From NCBI GenBank assembly GCA_003482405.1, contig DMZB01000180.1:1-28124 (forward strand): DNA of 28,124 bases, read 5' to 3'. The notes beneath the pieces were generated by a model. That model was not told the DNA's origin, made no database searches, and was given only the letters and a program-made list of their open reading frames with translations. This DNA is from Lactobacillus sp. (GTDB taxonomy: Bacteria; Bacillota; Bacilli; Lactobacillales; Lactobacillaceae). Positions 1-7,885 of this stretch are shown here, piece after piece (position 1 is the stretch's first letter; the number at the start of each line of letters is the position of its first letter). The position numbers and the translations under genes are program-made.

Positions 1-58
1 GGCCCTCCTGGCATTAGTCGTTTCGTTAATAGTCGCAGTCAAACCTTATTTACCGTAA
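1..58 (+). CDS. C-terminal tail of a membrane protein (partial)
   Basis: Only the last 18 codons lie in the window, read from base 2 to the TAA at 56-58. The tail is a hydrophobic stretch (ALLALVVSLIVAV) followed by KPYLP, as expected for a last transmembrane helix with a short positive end. The family cannot be named from this fragment. A competing frame stays open to base 81 but is not hydrophobic and looks less like protein. It converges on the methyltransferase gene with 35 bp between the stops and no obvious terminator hairpin. Confidence 0.45.
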   Translation, partial: ALLALVVSLIVAVKPYLP

Positions 59-93
59 CCCGTAGATTTCAACCCGTTTGAGATTCATTATCG

Positions 94-831
94 TCACTCT
101 GCTTTTACACCCTGAACGATATATGAAGACATCCACGGGCCACTCCACCAACCGTTGAAGCCAGCAGACTTAACCTCAATGTCTTTCAACCCTAAATCTT
201 GTAAGGCCATTCGATACTCACGATCGTTGTGTTCGGTATCTACGATAATCAAACGACCACCGGGCTTTAATGTCCGTACGGCTTCGCTTAATGCGACCGC
301 GCGGTGTTCTTTGGGCTTAATGTTGTGAAACGCAAAACTGGAAACAACGAAGTCAAATGCAGCATTGTTTGTTGGCAACTTCGTCATGTCTCCTGTTAAT
401 ACCGTGGTCCGATCCGCGACATTTTCAGCCACTAAGTTTGCCTGTGTTTGCGCGACGCCATTGTTGGACTGGTCTCGTTGTTGCCACAAATCAATGCCTG
501 TTGCGTGTCCTGTCACACCCAACCGTTTGGCAAACGCAATCATCACTGCACCATGACCACACCCAAGATCCAAAACTTGTGCATTCTTGGGAATGGTCAG
601 TTTATCCATAATGCCCCGCCAAATAGTATATTTTCCACGTAGCGACGTGTGAAAAAAGGTTAACCCGCCAGCAAACATAACAATCCCAAATATCAGCGTC
701 ACCCAAGCGGTTGGATATGCATGCGCCATTGCCCAGTTAATTAAAACGCCAACACCTGTAATCAGGTACAGTATTGGCACAAGCGGTGCGTCAATGCCTT
801 GTTTAACGTGTGTTTTACCAGTTTGGTTCAT
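94..831 (-). CDS. Membrane-anchored class I SAM-dependent methyltransferase
   Basis: The protein is 245 aa. The start at 831 is chosen because GGGAG lies 7 bases upstream; the reading frame extends 12 codons further but without a ribosome binding site. Two hydrophobic segments occupy about residues 18-60. The Rossmann methyltransferase domain follows, with motif I VLDLGCGHGAV, the acidic strand GIDLW, and a later LKPGGRLIIVDTEH segment typical of UbiE/Methyltransf_11 enzymes. It should transfer a methyl group from S-adenosylmethionine to a small molecule or lipid at the cytoplasmic membrane face; the substrate is unknown. It is divergent from the GadC-like gene, with which it shares a roughly 285-bp intergenic region. 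Confidence 0.8.
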   Translation of the reverse strand: MNQTGKTHVKQGIDAPLVPILYLITGVGVLINWAMAHAYPTAWVTLIFGIVMFAGGLTFFHTSLRGKYTIWRGIMDKLTIPKNAQVLDLGCGHGAVMIAFAKRLGVTGHATGIDLWQQRDQSNNGVAQTQANLVAENVADRTTVLTGDMTKLPTNNAAFDFVVSSFAFHNIKPKEHRAVALSEAVRTLKPGGRLIIVDTEHNDREYRMALQDLGLKDIEVKSAGFNGWWSGPWMSSYIVQGVKAE

Positions 832-1116
832 CTGTTTTCTCCCTTGCCGGTCCCTATTTTGTAACAACAGTTTTTATAGTTTATCATGAATCGTTTACAT
901 TGAGAAGCACTATCTGGCTGTTTGAAAACAGGCTCAACATACTGATATTAAAGGATTTATAACTTCATAAAACCAGCCTATAAAGATAACGCAGACAAAA
1001 TTGGCAACATCACTTTCCTTGTGAAATTCAAATTTTTGACACAAATTCACTATAGATGAGAAACTAATATCAATAATAAACTTTTGATTATGAATCTGAA
1101 CTGGAAGGTGTGCCAC

Positions 1117-2613
1117 ATGAAAAAAGCATCGTCTTTAATCGCGTTTGGTTTCTTCACGCTAACCGCGGCAATGCTCATGTCAGCTGATGAATATCCAGCG
1201 TTCGCCCAATCTGGACTGTTAGCAACGCTCTTGCTGATTATCGCTGGCGTCTTTTGGTTTTTGCCTGTGGCATTAGCTGCTGCTCAAATGGCGACGATGC
1301 CGGGGTGGAGTGACGGTGGCGTCTACACGTGGGTCAAAGGAACCTTAGGTCAACGTGCCGGCTTTATCGCCGTTTTCTTTCAGTGGTTACAAATTACGGT
1401 TAATTTCATCACCATGATTTACTTCATCATCGGTGTGTTTGCCTATGCATTGAACATACCAGCGCTGAATACAAATCCTTGGCTCAAACTCACTGCTTTT
1501 CTTGTCATTTATTGGACCATGACAGTTCTGCAATTAAAGGGCATCAATAACACTGACCGCTTGGTGAAGTGGACCTTCATTCTCGGCATTATTTTACCGG
1601 CATTGATTCTGCTAATCTTCAGCATCGTTTATCTGGCTACAGGCCATCCACTTCAGTTTGCGCTAACCTTATCACCACCTAGCGCGGCCAAAGGGAATAC
1701 GTTGACGTTGATTGTCCCGTATATTCTGGCATTTACAGGCATCGAAGCCTCGGCCTCTTACGTTAATAATCTCAAACGGCCGCGCCGAAACTATCCCATT
1801 ATTATGCTGACACTTGTCGTTTTCGCGATTATCATCGATTCGTTTGGCGGACTATCGGTCGCCGCTGTTGTTCCTTTAAAGGACTTATCATTGAACCAAG
1901 GTGTCATTCAGGCCATTAGTGCGATGGTTTCAATTATTTTAGGACCAACATTCGCGCCATTGGTAAAAATCATTGGTTTACTGATGGCAATCGGCATGCT
2001 GGGCGAGATTAGTTCATGGATCGTCGGACCAGTAAAATCACTGCTCGTGACAGCAGAAGATGAAATTCTGCCGCCGATTTTTAATCAGGTAAATGATCGT
2101 CAGGTTCCTGTTCATCTGGTCATGTTGCAAGGTATCATCGTTTCAATCATTGCCTTCATCCTAACTGTCATCTTTGGCGGTAATAACGGTGCCTTTGCGA
2201 TGGGTATGGCACTCACCGTCATGCTATACCTCGTCACGTATCTACTCTTGTTTAGCGGCTTTATCGTTTTGAATCTAACTGGCAAGAGTCGCCAAGCCAG
2301 CTTTAAGTTGCCCGGTGGTAAAATTGTGTGCCTGATTACCGGTTTCTTAGGCTTAATCAGCTCTGCCCTAGTATTTATCTCAACATTTTTCCCAACCAGC
2401 AACTCACAGTTAACAACACTCACCTACTTTTCGGTTATGGCCGGATTCTTCTTGCTCATTTTGGGCTTAACGCTGTGGTTGTATTCACGACGACGGACTT
2501 CAAAAACACACCGTTCTTGGCATGTCCGTCATCTCAACCACGATGAGGTCCCCCGTTTCACACAAATTCAGGGACGTGGCGAGCATACGATTGACCCAAC
2601 TGATAAAACATAA
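1117..2613 (+). CDS. APC-family antiporter, GadC-like (glutamate/GABA antiporter family)
   Basis: The protein is 498 aa with about 12 hydrophobic segments. The start at 1117 follows GGAAGG with 8-base spacing; an upstream in-frame ATG at 1084 lacks a ribosome binding site. It resembles E. coli GadC from memory along the whole chain: EYPAFA near the N-terminus, GIEASASYVN, GEISSWIVGP and KLPGGK. GadC exchanges glutamate for GABA in acid resistance. The last ~40 residues are hydrophilic and hold five histidines, reminiscent of the GadC C-plug that blocks the channel at neutral pH. No glutamate decarboxylase lies in the window, so it could exchange another amino acid/amine pair. A strong terminator follows. 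Confidence 0.8.
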   Translation: MKKASSLIAFGFFTLTAAMLMSADEYPAFAQSGLLATLLLIIAGVFWFLPVALAAAQMATMPGWSDGGVYTWVKGTLGQRAGFIAVFFQWLQITVNFITMIYFIIGVFAYALNIPALNTNPWLKLTAFLVIYWTMTVLQLKGINNTDRLVKWTFILGIILPALILLIFSIVYLATGHPLQFALTLSPPSAAKGNTLTLIVPYILAFTGIEASASYVNNLKRPRRNYPIIMLTLVVFAIIIDSFGGLSVAAVVPLKDLSLNQGVIQAISAMVSIILGPTFAPLVKIIGLLMAIGMLGEISSWIVGPVKSLLVTAEDEILPPIFNQVNDRQVPVHLVMLQGIIVSIIAFILTVIFGGNNGAFAMGMALTVMLYLVTYLLLFSGFIVLNLTGKSRQASFKLPGGKIVCLITGFLGLISSALVFISTFFPTSNSQLTTLTYFSVMAGFFLLILGLTLWLYSRRRTSKTHRSWHVRHLNHDEVPRFTQIQGRGEHTIDPTDKT

Positions 2614-2638
2614 TGAAGGCACAAATCAGACCTAACGA

Positions 2639-2689
2639 AAATCGCACGAAACCCAAATCTGAACTGAGGGTTTCGTGCGATTTATTTTG
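2639..2689 (+). terminator. Rho-independent terminator after the GadC-like gene
   Basis: A 16-bp perfect stem pairs 2639-2654 with 2668-2683 around a 13-base loop, followed by a T-rich stretch (TTTATTTTG). It lies 25 bp after the stop codon. Confidence 0.85.
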
Positions 2690-2694
2690 ATAAA

Positions 2695-2746
2695 CAAAAA
2701 GAGTAACCGTCGTTTAACAGCTTTGGCCAGCTGACGGTTGCTCTTT
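2695..2746 (-). terminator. Hairpin, likely terminator of the adh-yjbR transcript
   Basis: GAGTAACCGTC (2701-2711) pairs with GACGGTTGCTC (2733-2743) with one wobble, and an inner AGCT/AGCT pair extends it. Read on the minus strand the stem is followed by TTTTTG, so it suits the leftward oxidoreductase-yjbR operon, although it lies about 200 bp beyond the yjbR stop. Confidence 0.5.
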
Positions 2747-2778
2747 AACCTCAGACACCACCGCTTTTGCGGATCGGC

Positions 2779-2808
2779 AGGATGCCATTTACACTGGCAT
2801 CCTTTTCA
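2779..2808 (+). terminator. Third hairpin in the 2614-2944 intergenic region
   Basis: AGGATGCCA and TGGCATCCT form a 9-bp perfect stem around TTTACAC, with TTTTC after it on the plus strand. The 331-bp gene-free gap from 2614 to 2944 holds this and the two preceding hairpins, a small CCGC-TTTT-GCGG dyad near 2760, and no convincing gene. Which transcript this hairpin serves is unclear. Confidence 0.45.
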
Positions 2809-2944
2809 CGTTGTTACTATATCACCAATTCGCGAATGACAGCTACAGATTAACTCGATTAATTGACGTGATCCTTCGCCCGCATTTTATTCAATTCCTG
2901 CTTGGCCTTCTTTTTGCGATTTGTTTGCTTTCACAACTTACAGC

Positions 2945-3301
2945 TCACTTTTCCGTCAACTTACTGCTTTCCCGAATCATCCCCACTAGTTCCTGTGGCT
3001 GGACGTCGGTATGGTTCACATCAACGGTATTCCAATGCGTTTTATTCATGTGATAGCCCGGCATCACACCGCGAAGTTTGCGCGCGAATTCACCGTGCTC
3101 TGGGATCATCTTGAGGTCAATTAATAAAACGCCATCCTTAGTGAAAACCATCGCAATAATTTTTCGATTTCGGCGGTGACGAATGACCTGCCACTCGATT
3201 TTTTCATGACTTGTCCCGCCATTAAATGGGTGATCCAACATCCCACCCGTTTCTTCAATTACTAAATCCACTAATTCCTTTTCCGTCATTCGATTGATCA
3301 C
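2945..3301 (-). CDS. MmcQ/YjbR-like family protein
   Basis: The protein is 118 aa and starts with GTG at 3301, inside the stop of the upstream oxidoreductase (GTGA, 4-base overlap), which implies translational coupling. The segment LRGVMPGYHMNKTHWNTVDV at about residues 77-96 is the hallmark of the YjbR/CyaY-like fold family (DUF419), including the His/Asn/Lys-Trp pattern. These small proteins have no settled biochemical role; a DNA-binding function has been proposed from the fold. The coupling suggests a job related to the oxidoreductase or its stress signal. The length is normal for the family. Confidence 0.75.
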   Translation of the reverse strand: MINRMTEKELVDLVIEETGGMLDHPFNGGTSHEKIEWQVIRHRRNRKIIAMVFTKDGVLLIDLKMIPEHGEFARKLRGVMPGYHMNKTHWNTVDVNHTDVQPQELVGMIRESSKLTEK

Positions 3302-4257
3302 GAATCCTTTATTGCGTCATTTGTCACGATTACGGCACCAATTTTGGCATTCGCCATTACGTAATCCTGTGCTACCGCGATGTCATCCAGCGTAAACACT
3401 TTAGCAATTGGAATCGTGATATTATGCTCACGAATCAAACCAAACAGTTCATCAACGGTGCCCTGATCAAAGAAGTCAGAATCGTAGGCAGTCAAATACT
3501 TATCAACCATTTCAAACGGCGAAAAATCCTTCATTTCCCACTCGCCGGCCAATAAGCCAATCACACAGCAAATGCCTTGGCTTCTCACATGGCTAACAGA
3601 ATCGCGCATCGTCACAACCCCAACGAGGTCCACAATACCATCGTACTGTTTGTCCGTTTGCAACTGGCCGTCTTTATCTAAGACAGCTTCATCGGCACCA
3701 CTGGCCTTAATTTCATCCAACCGTTCTGGCTTCCGCGTTGTGGCTGCGACCTTCAATCCCATTGCTTTAGCCAGTTTGATCATCGCTAGCCCAACGGCGG
3801 TCGTCCCACCACGAATCAACATACTATCATCAGCACTCAGATGTAACGACTTAATCGAGCCAAATGCGGTAACAAACGTTTCTGGATACTGAGCTAAATC
3901 AGTCCACGAACCATCATAGTCCACGGTATAGAGCTGTTTATTCGGGACCAGTGCGTATTCTTGCTCGCTGCCATCAAACTCACGCCCAAAACCGCCGTTT
4001 AACGTAATGACCTTTTGACCAACTTTTAATCCAGAACCCGGCTTGGTGTTGGCCACTTCACCGACCGCTTCCACACCAATCACTCGTGGAAATTTAACGC
4101 TTGGCGAACCACCTTCACGTGTTAACACCTCATAGCGATGAACCCCAAACGCATGAATTTTAAGCACTGAATGTTCGGTGTCCGCGACTGGCATTGGTCG
4201 ATCCACAATCTTTAATACATCTGCATGGCCCGGTTTGTTAATCACAACTGCTTTCAT
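3298..4257 (-). CDS. MDR-family NAD(P)H-dependent oxidoreductase (quinone reductase-like)
   Basis: The protein is 319 aa with a GGAGG site 9 bases before ATG 4257. The N-terminal GroES-like half (1-120) lacks the Cys/His zinc ligands, so it is a zinc-independent member of the medium-chain dehydrogenase/reductase family. The Rossmann half holds RGGTTAVGLAMIKLAKAMG (about 149-167), with an R/K-rich TTRKPER after the second strand that fits NADPH preference. Such enzymes reduce quinones or reactive enals and carbonyls. It is divergent from a MerR regulator across a 125-bp gap containing a MerR-type promoter, so it is likely induced by the ligand that regulator senses. Confidence 0.85.
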   Translation of the reverse strand: MKAVVINKPGHADVLKIVDRPMPVADTEHSVLKIHAFGVHRYEVLTREGGSPSVKFPRVIGVEAVGEVANTKPGSGLKVGQKVITLNGGFGREFDGSEQEYALVPNKQLYTVDYDGSWTDLAQYPETFVTAFGSIKSLHLSADDSMLIRGGTTAVGLAMIKLAKAMGLKVAATTRKPERLDEIKASGADEAVLDKDGQLQTDKQYDGIVDLVGVVTMRDSVSHVRSQGICCVIGLLAGEWEMKDFSPFEMVDKYLTAYDSDFFDQGTVDELFGLIREHNITIPIAKVFTLDDIAVAQDYVMANAKIGAVIVTNDAIKDS

Positions 4258-4335
4258 AAATAATTTCCTCCCAAAACTAACAAGAACACATCAATAGACT
4301 TGTTGTTCCCCTTTTCTCAGTTTCAAACTATAATC

Positions 4336-4366
4336 AGTGTAAACTGTTACGTAACGTACACGTCAA
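4336..4366 (-). promoter_or_regulatory. MerR-type promoter (19-bp spacer) for the oxidoreductase operon
   Basis: On the minus strand TTGACG (4361-4366) and TACACT (4336-4341) are separated by exactly 19 bp. The stretch carries flanking GTGTA/TACAC arms and a GTTACGTAAC dyad. MerR regulators act on promoters with overlong 19-20-bp spacers, and a MerR gene starts 17 bp away on the other strand. Confidence 0.65.
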
Positions 4367-4382
4367 GAAATAAGGGGCTAAA

Positions 4383-5195
4383 ATGTTAACAATTCGCAAA
4401 TTTGCCGAGCTAGCAGGCACGACGCGGCGCACATTACTCTTTTATGATGATCAAAACTTATTTAAACCCGTTCGTGTCGCTGCAAATGGTTACCGTTATT
4501 ACGATTACGACCAACTGTATGATTTGTCCTTTATTTTGGAATTGCGCAAACTTGGCCTATCTGTCGCTCAAATTAAGGCATTACTTGATGCTAATCAGCA
4601 GAATGAGTTGGATCAGCAATTGCATAATATTAATCAAAAGATCGATACACAAATCCAACGTTTGAACATGCTCAAACAAACACTGACGCAGCGTTTCAGT
4701 CAAGAAAACGTGGTAAAATCACTCACACCAGTTAATGAACCAGTCATCATCAATCGTTCGAATCAACAATTCTGGCGCTCAATTCAATCAGTCACGTGTA
4801 CTGACGAAGAAATCAGTCAGCTTTATCAAGATTTTTATCAAAAAATTGGTACGTTAAAACTAATCGACAAGCGCGAATCTGGTTTTATGACAACTCTGCC
4901 GAACTGTGAGGCCGCTGATTATGAAACAGCATCATTCTGTATTATTAAAGAGGTCAGTCCAATTGTTTCTGGCGCGGTTCCTATGGTGAACCGGCCTGCC
5001 GGCGAATACGTTGCAATCAATACCGTCAATACTTATGAAGATGTTTGTCACTCACTCAAAATCTTACAAGATTTTATCCAGTTACACAGCCTAGAGATCG
5101 ACCAAACCTTGTGGCAGTTAAATCTTAATGAGCAACTTGCCAGCAAAGCAGGTTCTGCCTACATGTCGCTGGAGTATCGACTCTTGGATCAATAG
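4383..5195 (+). CDS. MerR-family transcriptional regulator with effector-binding domain
   Basis: The protein is 270 aa. Residues 1-70 form the MerR winged helix (IRKFAELAGTTRRTLLFYDD, then NGYRYYDYDQL and a LRKLGLSVAQIKALL helix). Residues 75-105 form a dimerisation coiled coil with LNMLKQTLTQRF, and the C-terminal ~150 residues look like a GyrI/BmrR-type small-molecule-binding domain. The regulator should bind the divergent 19-bp-spacer promoter of the oxidoreductase-yjbR operon and untwist it when an effector binds. The effector is unknown. The start is preceded by AAGGGG (TAAGGGGCTAAA). Confidence 0.85.
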   Translation: MLTIRKFAELAGTTRRTLLFYDDQNLFKPVRVAANGYRYYDYDQLYDLSFILELRKLGLSVAQIKALLDANQQNELDQQLHNINQKIDTQIQRLNMLKQTLTQRFSQENVVKSLTPVNEPVIINRSNQQFWRSIQSVTCTDEEISQLYQDFYQKIGTLKLIDKRESGFMTTLPNCEAADYETASFCIIKEVSPIVSGAVPMVNRPAGEYVAINTVNTYEDVCHSLKILQDFIQLHSLEIDQTLWQLNLNEQLASKAGSAYMSLEYRLLDQ

Positions 5196-5205
5196 CTTGA
5201 TGAAA

Positions 5206-5221
5206 TGTTTCATGTGAAACA
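5206..5221. other. parS-like site
   Basis: TGTTTCATGTGAAACA differs from the Firmicutes parS consensus TGTTNCACGTGAAACA by one base at the central CG. It lies between the merR stop and the downstream gene. ParB/Spo0J binds such sites, usually within the origin-proximal part of the chromosome. The mismatch lowers certainty. Confidence 0.45.
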
Positions 5222-5251
5222 CACGCCACACTGTATCAGGAGGTTTCATAA

Positions 5252-6196
5252 ATGTGTACTGCAATTACACTCCAATCTGAGAACAATCACGCCTTTTTTG
5301 CTCGCACCATGGACTTACCAACCACGACACCATGGCGGCCCATCTATTTGCCCGCGGGCTTTATGTGGCAGCCATCCACCAGTGACCAGGGCCAAACGCT
5401 ACCAATGGCAATTCTCGGCGGCGGTCGCTGGACGCCTGGTAATCACTATCTACTTGGTGATGGTATGAATGAAGCTGGTTTGGCTTGCGCAGAACTTTAT
5501 TTTCCAATGGAAGCTCGCTATGAATCAAAAATGGTCGCTGGCAAACTGAATATCACGCCACAGGACTTCATCTATTGGGCCCTTTTGCATCATTCAATTG
5601 CGGAATTACAACTGGACCTGCCAAACATTAGCATTATCGCTCAGAAATGGTACGGCGAAGATAATTGGCGTCCTTTTCACTGGCTGATCACTGATGTTGA
5701 GGGCAACACCGCTATTTTGGAACCACGTGGAGGCAAACTTACGCTGACAGAAGATCCTTTACATGTTCTGACCAACACGCCAGATTATCCTGCGCACGTC
5801 AAACGTTTAGCAAAAACATTGGCCATTGACCCACAATTGCCACTTGCGAAATTTAAAACAGCCGTTCACGTCTTTAACGGCGACTTAGCCCATACAAATC
5901 TACTTACAGATCGCTTTCAACGCACCGCGATTCACCTCTGGCAACAAGACAAACCCGTAACCACTAATGCTGCTGAATCAGAGCTTTTACAATTACTCGA
6001 CGATGTCGTCATCCCCCGCACGCCAGAACGGTTGCGTCGTAGCAACATGGACTACACACATTATGAGGACGTACTCGACCTAACCGAGGGTACGATGACG
6101 TTTAAATCCGTTCGGACCGGTCAAATTCACCGATTACGTTTAGACGATATAAAAACGGCTAAGCCTCACCAAGTGGTAGCTTACCCATTCACATAA
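5252..6196 (+). CDS. Choloylglycine hydrolase / penicillin V acylase family protein
   Basis: The protein is 314 aa behind a strong AGGAGG with an 8-9-base spacer. It begins Met-Cys, so removal of Met exposes Cys2 as the N-terminal nucleophile of the Ntn fold. The family pattern is present: Cys2, Arg18 and Asp21 (FARTMD), Asn73 (GMNEAGL), Asn175 (LTNTPDYP) and an Arg at 224 (RFQR). The family cleaves amide bonds of conjugated bile salts, penicillin V or N-acyl-homoserine lactones. It is slightly shorter than classical bile salt hydrolases (about 325 aa), and the substrate cannot be told from sequence. No signal peptide, so it is cytoplasmic. It appears to be a single-gene unit. Confidence 0.85.
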   Translation: MCTAITLQSENNHAFFARTMDLPTTTPWRPIYLPAGFMWQPSTSDQGQTLPMAILGGGRWTPGNHYLLGDGMNEAGLACAELYFPMEARYESKMVAGKLNITPQDFIYWALLHHSIAELQLDLPNISIIAQKWYGEDNWRPFHWLITDVEGNTAILEPRGGKLTLTEDPLHVLTNTPDYPAHVKRLAKTLAIDPQLPLAKFKTAVHVFNGDLAHTNLLTDRFQRTAIHLWQQDKPVTTNAAESELLQLLDDVVIPRTPERLRRSNMDYTHYEDVLDLTEGTMTFKSVRTGQIHRLRLDDIKTAKPHQVVAYPFT

Positions 6197-6326
6197 TTCT
6201 TGTTCTTTAAATTTAGTAACGGATACACTGCAACAAACCTTTTATCGCCATAATTATGCTACTATTAACAAATAATCATTCGATTCATGTTTGTCAGTTA
6301 TTACGTTTGTTCTAGAGGGGATATCC

Positions 6327-6920
6327 ATGTCATCACGTTTAAAAACCATGTTAAAGGTCGTTGTTGCCTTTTTCGTCGCAACACTTGTGCTTCAATTCGC
6401 GTTCACTGCTTTTTCATCGACCCAGAAAGGTCACAGCAATGCTGCGCCGATTCGTCACACTCGGGCTGCGAAGAAAACAACCAAACATCATAAAAAAACT
6501 CAGCCAAAAGTCTATCCCGACCTGGCTAAGTATCCAAATGCGTGGTTAAAAGTTTCACTAAAGCATCAACGTGTTTACATCATGAACGATAATACCAAGT
6601 TGTACACGATGCTGGCATCTACTGGGATGAATAATTCAACTCCAACTGGTACGTTTACCATTGAACCAGAACGTGGCACCTACTTTTACACGCCAAGATT
6701 CAAAGAAGGTGCCTACGACTGGGTTTCATGGAAAGACCATGGTGTTTACCTCTTCCATTCCACACCAACAGATGAACAGAAACACGTCTTACCAGGACCT
6801 GAAGCTGATTTAGGTAAGCGGCCCTCATCACATGGTTGTGTGCATTTATCGCTCGCGGATGCGCACTGGGTCTATCAACACGTCCCTACCGGCATGAAAG
6901 TCGTTATCACCAAGAGTTAG
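6327..6920 (+). CDS. L,D-transpeptidase (YkuD family)
   Basis: The protein is 197 aa from ATG 6327, which has GAGGGG with about 8-base spacing; a longer frame starting with TTG at 6291 is less likely. An N-terminal membrane anchor (about residues 8-30) is followed by a basic, Lys/His-rich linker and the YkuD domain from about residue 65. The catalytic signature is an upstream His (FHSTP) and SSHGCVHL, with Cys as nucleophile. The enzyme should act outside the membrane on peptidoglycan stem peptides, forming 3-3 cross-links or attaching proteins. It is followed by a bidirectional terminator. Confidence 0.9.
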   Translation: MSSRLKTMLKVVVAFFVATLVLQFAFTAFSSTQKGHSNAAPIRHTRAAKKTTKHHKKTQPKVYPDLAKYPNAWLKVSLKHQRVYIMNDNTKLYTMLASTGMNNSTPTGTFTIEPERGTYFYTPRFKEGAYDWVSWKDHGVYLFHSTPTDEQKHVLPGPEADLGKRPSSHGCVHLSLADAHWVYQHVPTGMKVVITKS

Positions 6921-6937
6921 TTTAAACAAAAATTTTA

Positions 6938-7003
6938 ATAAAATGGATGCCATCTTACAGTTGAGACACACGTCAGAACTGGTTAAGATGACATCCATTT
7001 TTA
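6938..7003. terminator. Bidirectional terminator between L,D-transpeptidase and antitoxin genes
   Basis: AAAATGGATG-CATCTTA-AGTT (6940-6962) pairs with AACT-TAAGATG-CATCCATTTT (6977-7001) with small internal mismatches and a 14-base loop. A-rich and T-rich flanks suit termination from both sides. The antitoxin stop codon (7001-7003) sits on the edge of the stem. Confidence 0.8.
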
Positions 7004-7309
7004 GTCTTTTAACAATTCGATAATTTTAGGATCTTTTTGAAACAACTCCAGCAAACGACGTGAGCTCCCATTTGGTTCAGCGCGCCCAATCTCCCAAGAC
7101 TCCACCGTTCGTGGTGAAATTCCTAGAAGGTGCGCCATCGTTTTCTGTGTGACATTTAAGTTTTTCCGTAGTTGCTTAACCGCTTTGGCGTCAAACCGTT
7201 CAGGCAGTTCAATCGTGACAGTGTGCACCTCAACATCATTGGGTTCGCCTTTGAAATAGGCTTGGATTTCTTTTAGGTTTTGCATTAAATAACTATCATC
7301 TTTTGCCAC
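7001..7309 (-). CDS. HTH antitoxin of a type II toxin-antitoxin pair (HigA-like)
   Basis: The protein is 102 aa with a GTG start at 7309 placed directly after the (former) TAA stop of the toxin gene. Its AAGGAG lies within the toxin coding remnant, 9 bases upstream. The second half is a helix-turn-helix of the XRE type: LRKNLNVTQKTMAHLLGISP then RTVESWEIGRAEPNG, typical of HigA2/MqsA-like antitoxins encoded downstream of the toxin. It should neutralise the toxin and repress the shared promoter. The antitoxin frame is intact although the toxin is truncated. Confidence 0.8.
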   Translation of the reverse strand: MAKDDSYLMQNLKEIQAYFKGEPNDVEVHTVTIELPERFDAKAVKQLRKNLNVTQKTMAHLLGISPRTVESWEIGRAEPNGSSRRLLELFQKDPKIIELLKD

Positions 7310-7690
7310 TTATCTAATCTCCTTTTTTATTAACTTAATTGTTCTCTTTATTTCTTTTTTCTTTTCAGCACTCAACGATTCTTGTCAACTTTTGGGATAC
7401 ATTTCTAAAAAAATAACAGTTAAACCTGCAACAACAAAATAAATAATTCGATAACTCCCGCTTTGCCCTTTATCACTCAATTCTGACGAAAATCTATACT
7501 TATAAGCTCCGCCGGTTCCACGAATAATATCACCCGGAAACTTACGACCACCATCGTTTACAGGTGCACTATCAAAAAAAATACTGATATCTGACTCTAA
7601 ATGCTGTTTATCAACCTCGTCCAACTGTAACTCTTGCCATCGCTTCCTGAACATTTTTGGATAATAAAAGTGAATGTCTCCCTGTGCCAT
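7310..7690 (-). pseudogene. RelE/HigB-like toxin interrupted by an in-frame TGA
   Basis: From ATG 7690 the frame gives 101 aa ending MYPKS-TGA at 7385-7387. Reading through the TGA in the same frame gives 24 more codons (QESLSAEKKKEIKR and so on) to a TAA at 7310-7312 that abuts the antitoxin GTG. RelE/HigB toxins normally end with just such a Lys/Glu-rich helix after the Y-x-K/S-N/E-x-E-N-L-S turn. The body keeps family features, GSYRIIYF and a terminal FLEMYPKS strand. The toxin is an mRNA interferase family member. As it stands the C-terminal helix is lost; the catalytic strands remain. A one-base change could restore it, so it is either a recent nonsense mutant, a readthrough case, or a functional short form. 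Confidence 0.7.
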
Positions 7691-7723
7691 GCAATCTCCA
7701 GTTCATTGTCAAAGCACGAGTTC

Positions 7724-7752
7724 AGAATATACGGTTCAATCGTACTTGTCAA
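7724..7752 (-). promoter_or_regulatory. Promoter of the toxin-antitoxin operon
   Basis: TTGACA (7747-7752, minus strand) and TATTCT (7724-7729) are separated by 17 bp. A TACG-N7-CGTA inverted repeat sits inside the spacer and could be the antitoxin operator. The start codon is about 34 bp downstream of the -10. Confidence 0.6.
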
Positions 7753-7885
7753 TTATTTTAGTTTCGTCATTTCCATTGATGCTTCACCCATAACATACGC
7801 ATTCACGGTGCCCTTTATTCGTCGAGCTACAATTTATTTTTGGGCTGCACAAAACAGATATACGTTTTCAAAAAATTACTGCGTC

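Noticed and set aside
914..936. CTGTTT-GA-AAACAG dyad in the gap between the methyltransferase and GadC-like genes
   Set aside because: The stem is only 6 bp, with a 2-base centre and no T-run; it could be an operator, but nothing else supports this.
934..1116. 60-aa minus-strand ORF in the gap before the GadC-like gene
   Set aside because: No ribosome binding site, no recognisable motif, and it overlaps the region expected to hold the divergent promoters.
2880..2944. Lys-rich stretch (QTNRKKKAKQELNKMRAKD) downstream of yjbR in another frame
   Set aside because: It is preceded at once by a stop codon and has no start; the yjbR product is already full length, so a frameshifted tail is possible but unsupported.
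5205..5468. ORF beginning MFHVKH on the plus strand
   Set aside because: Its start is the parS-like 16-mer read as codons, and it then overlaps the choloylglycine-hydrolase gene in another frame with low-complexity, Pro/His-rich sequence. It is a shadow ORF.
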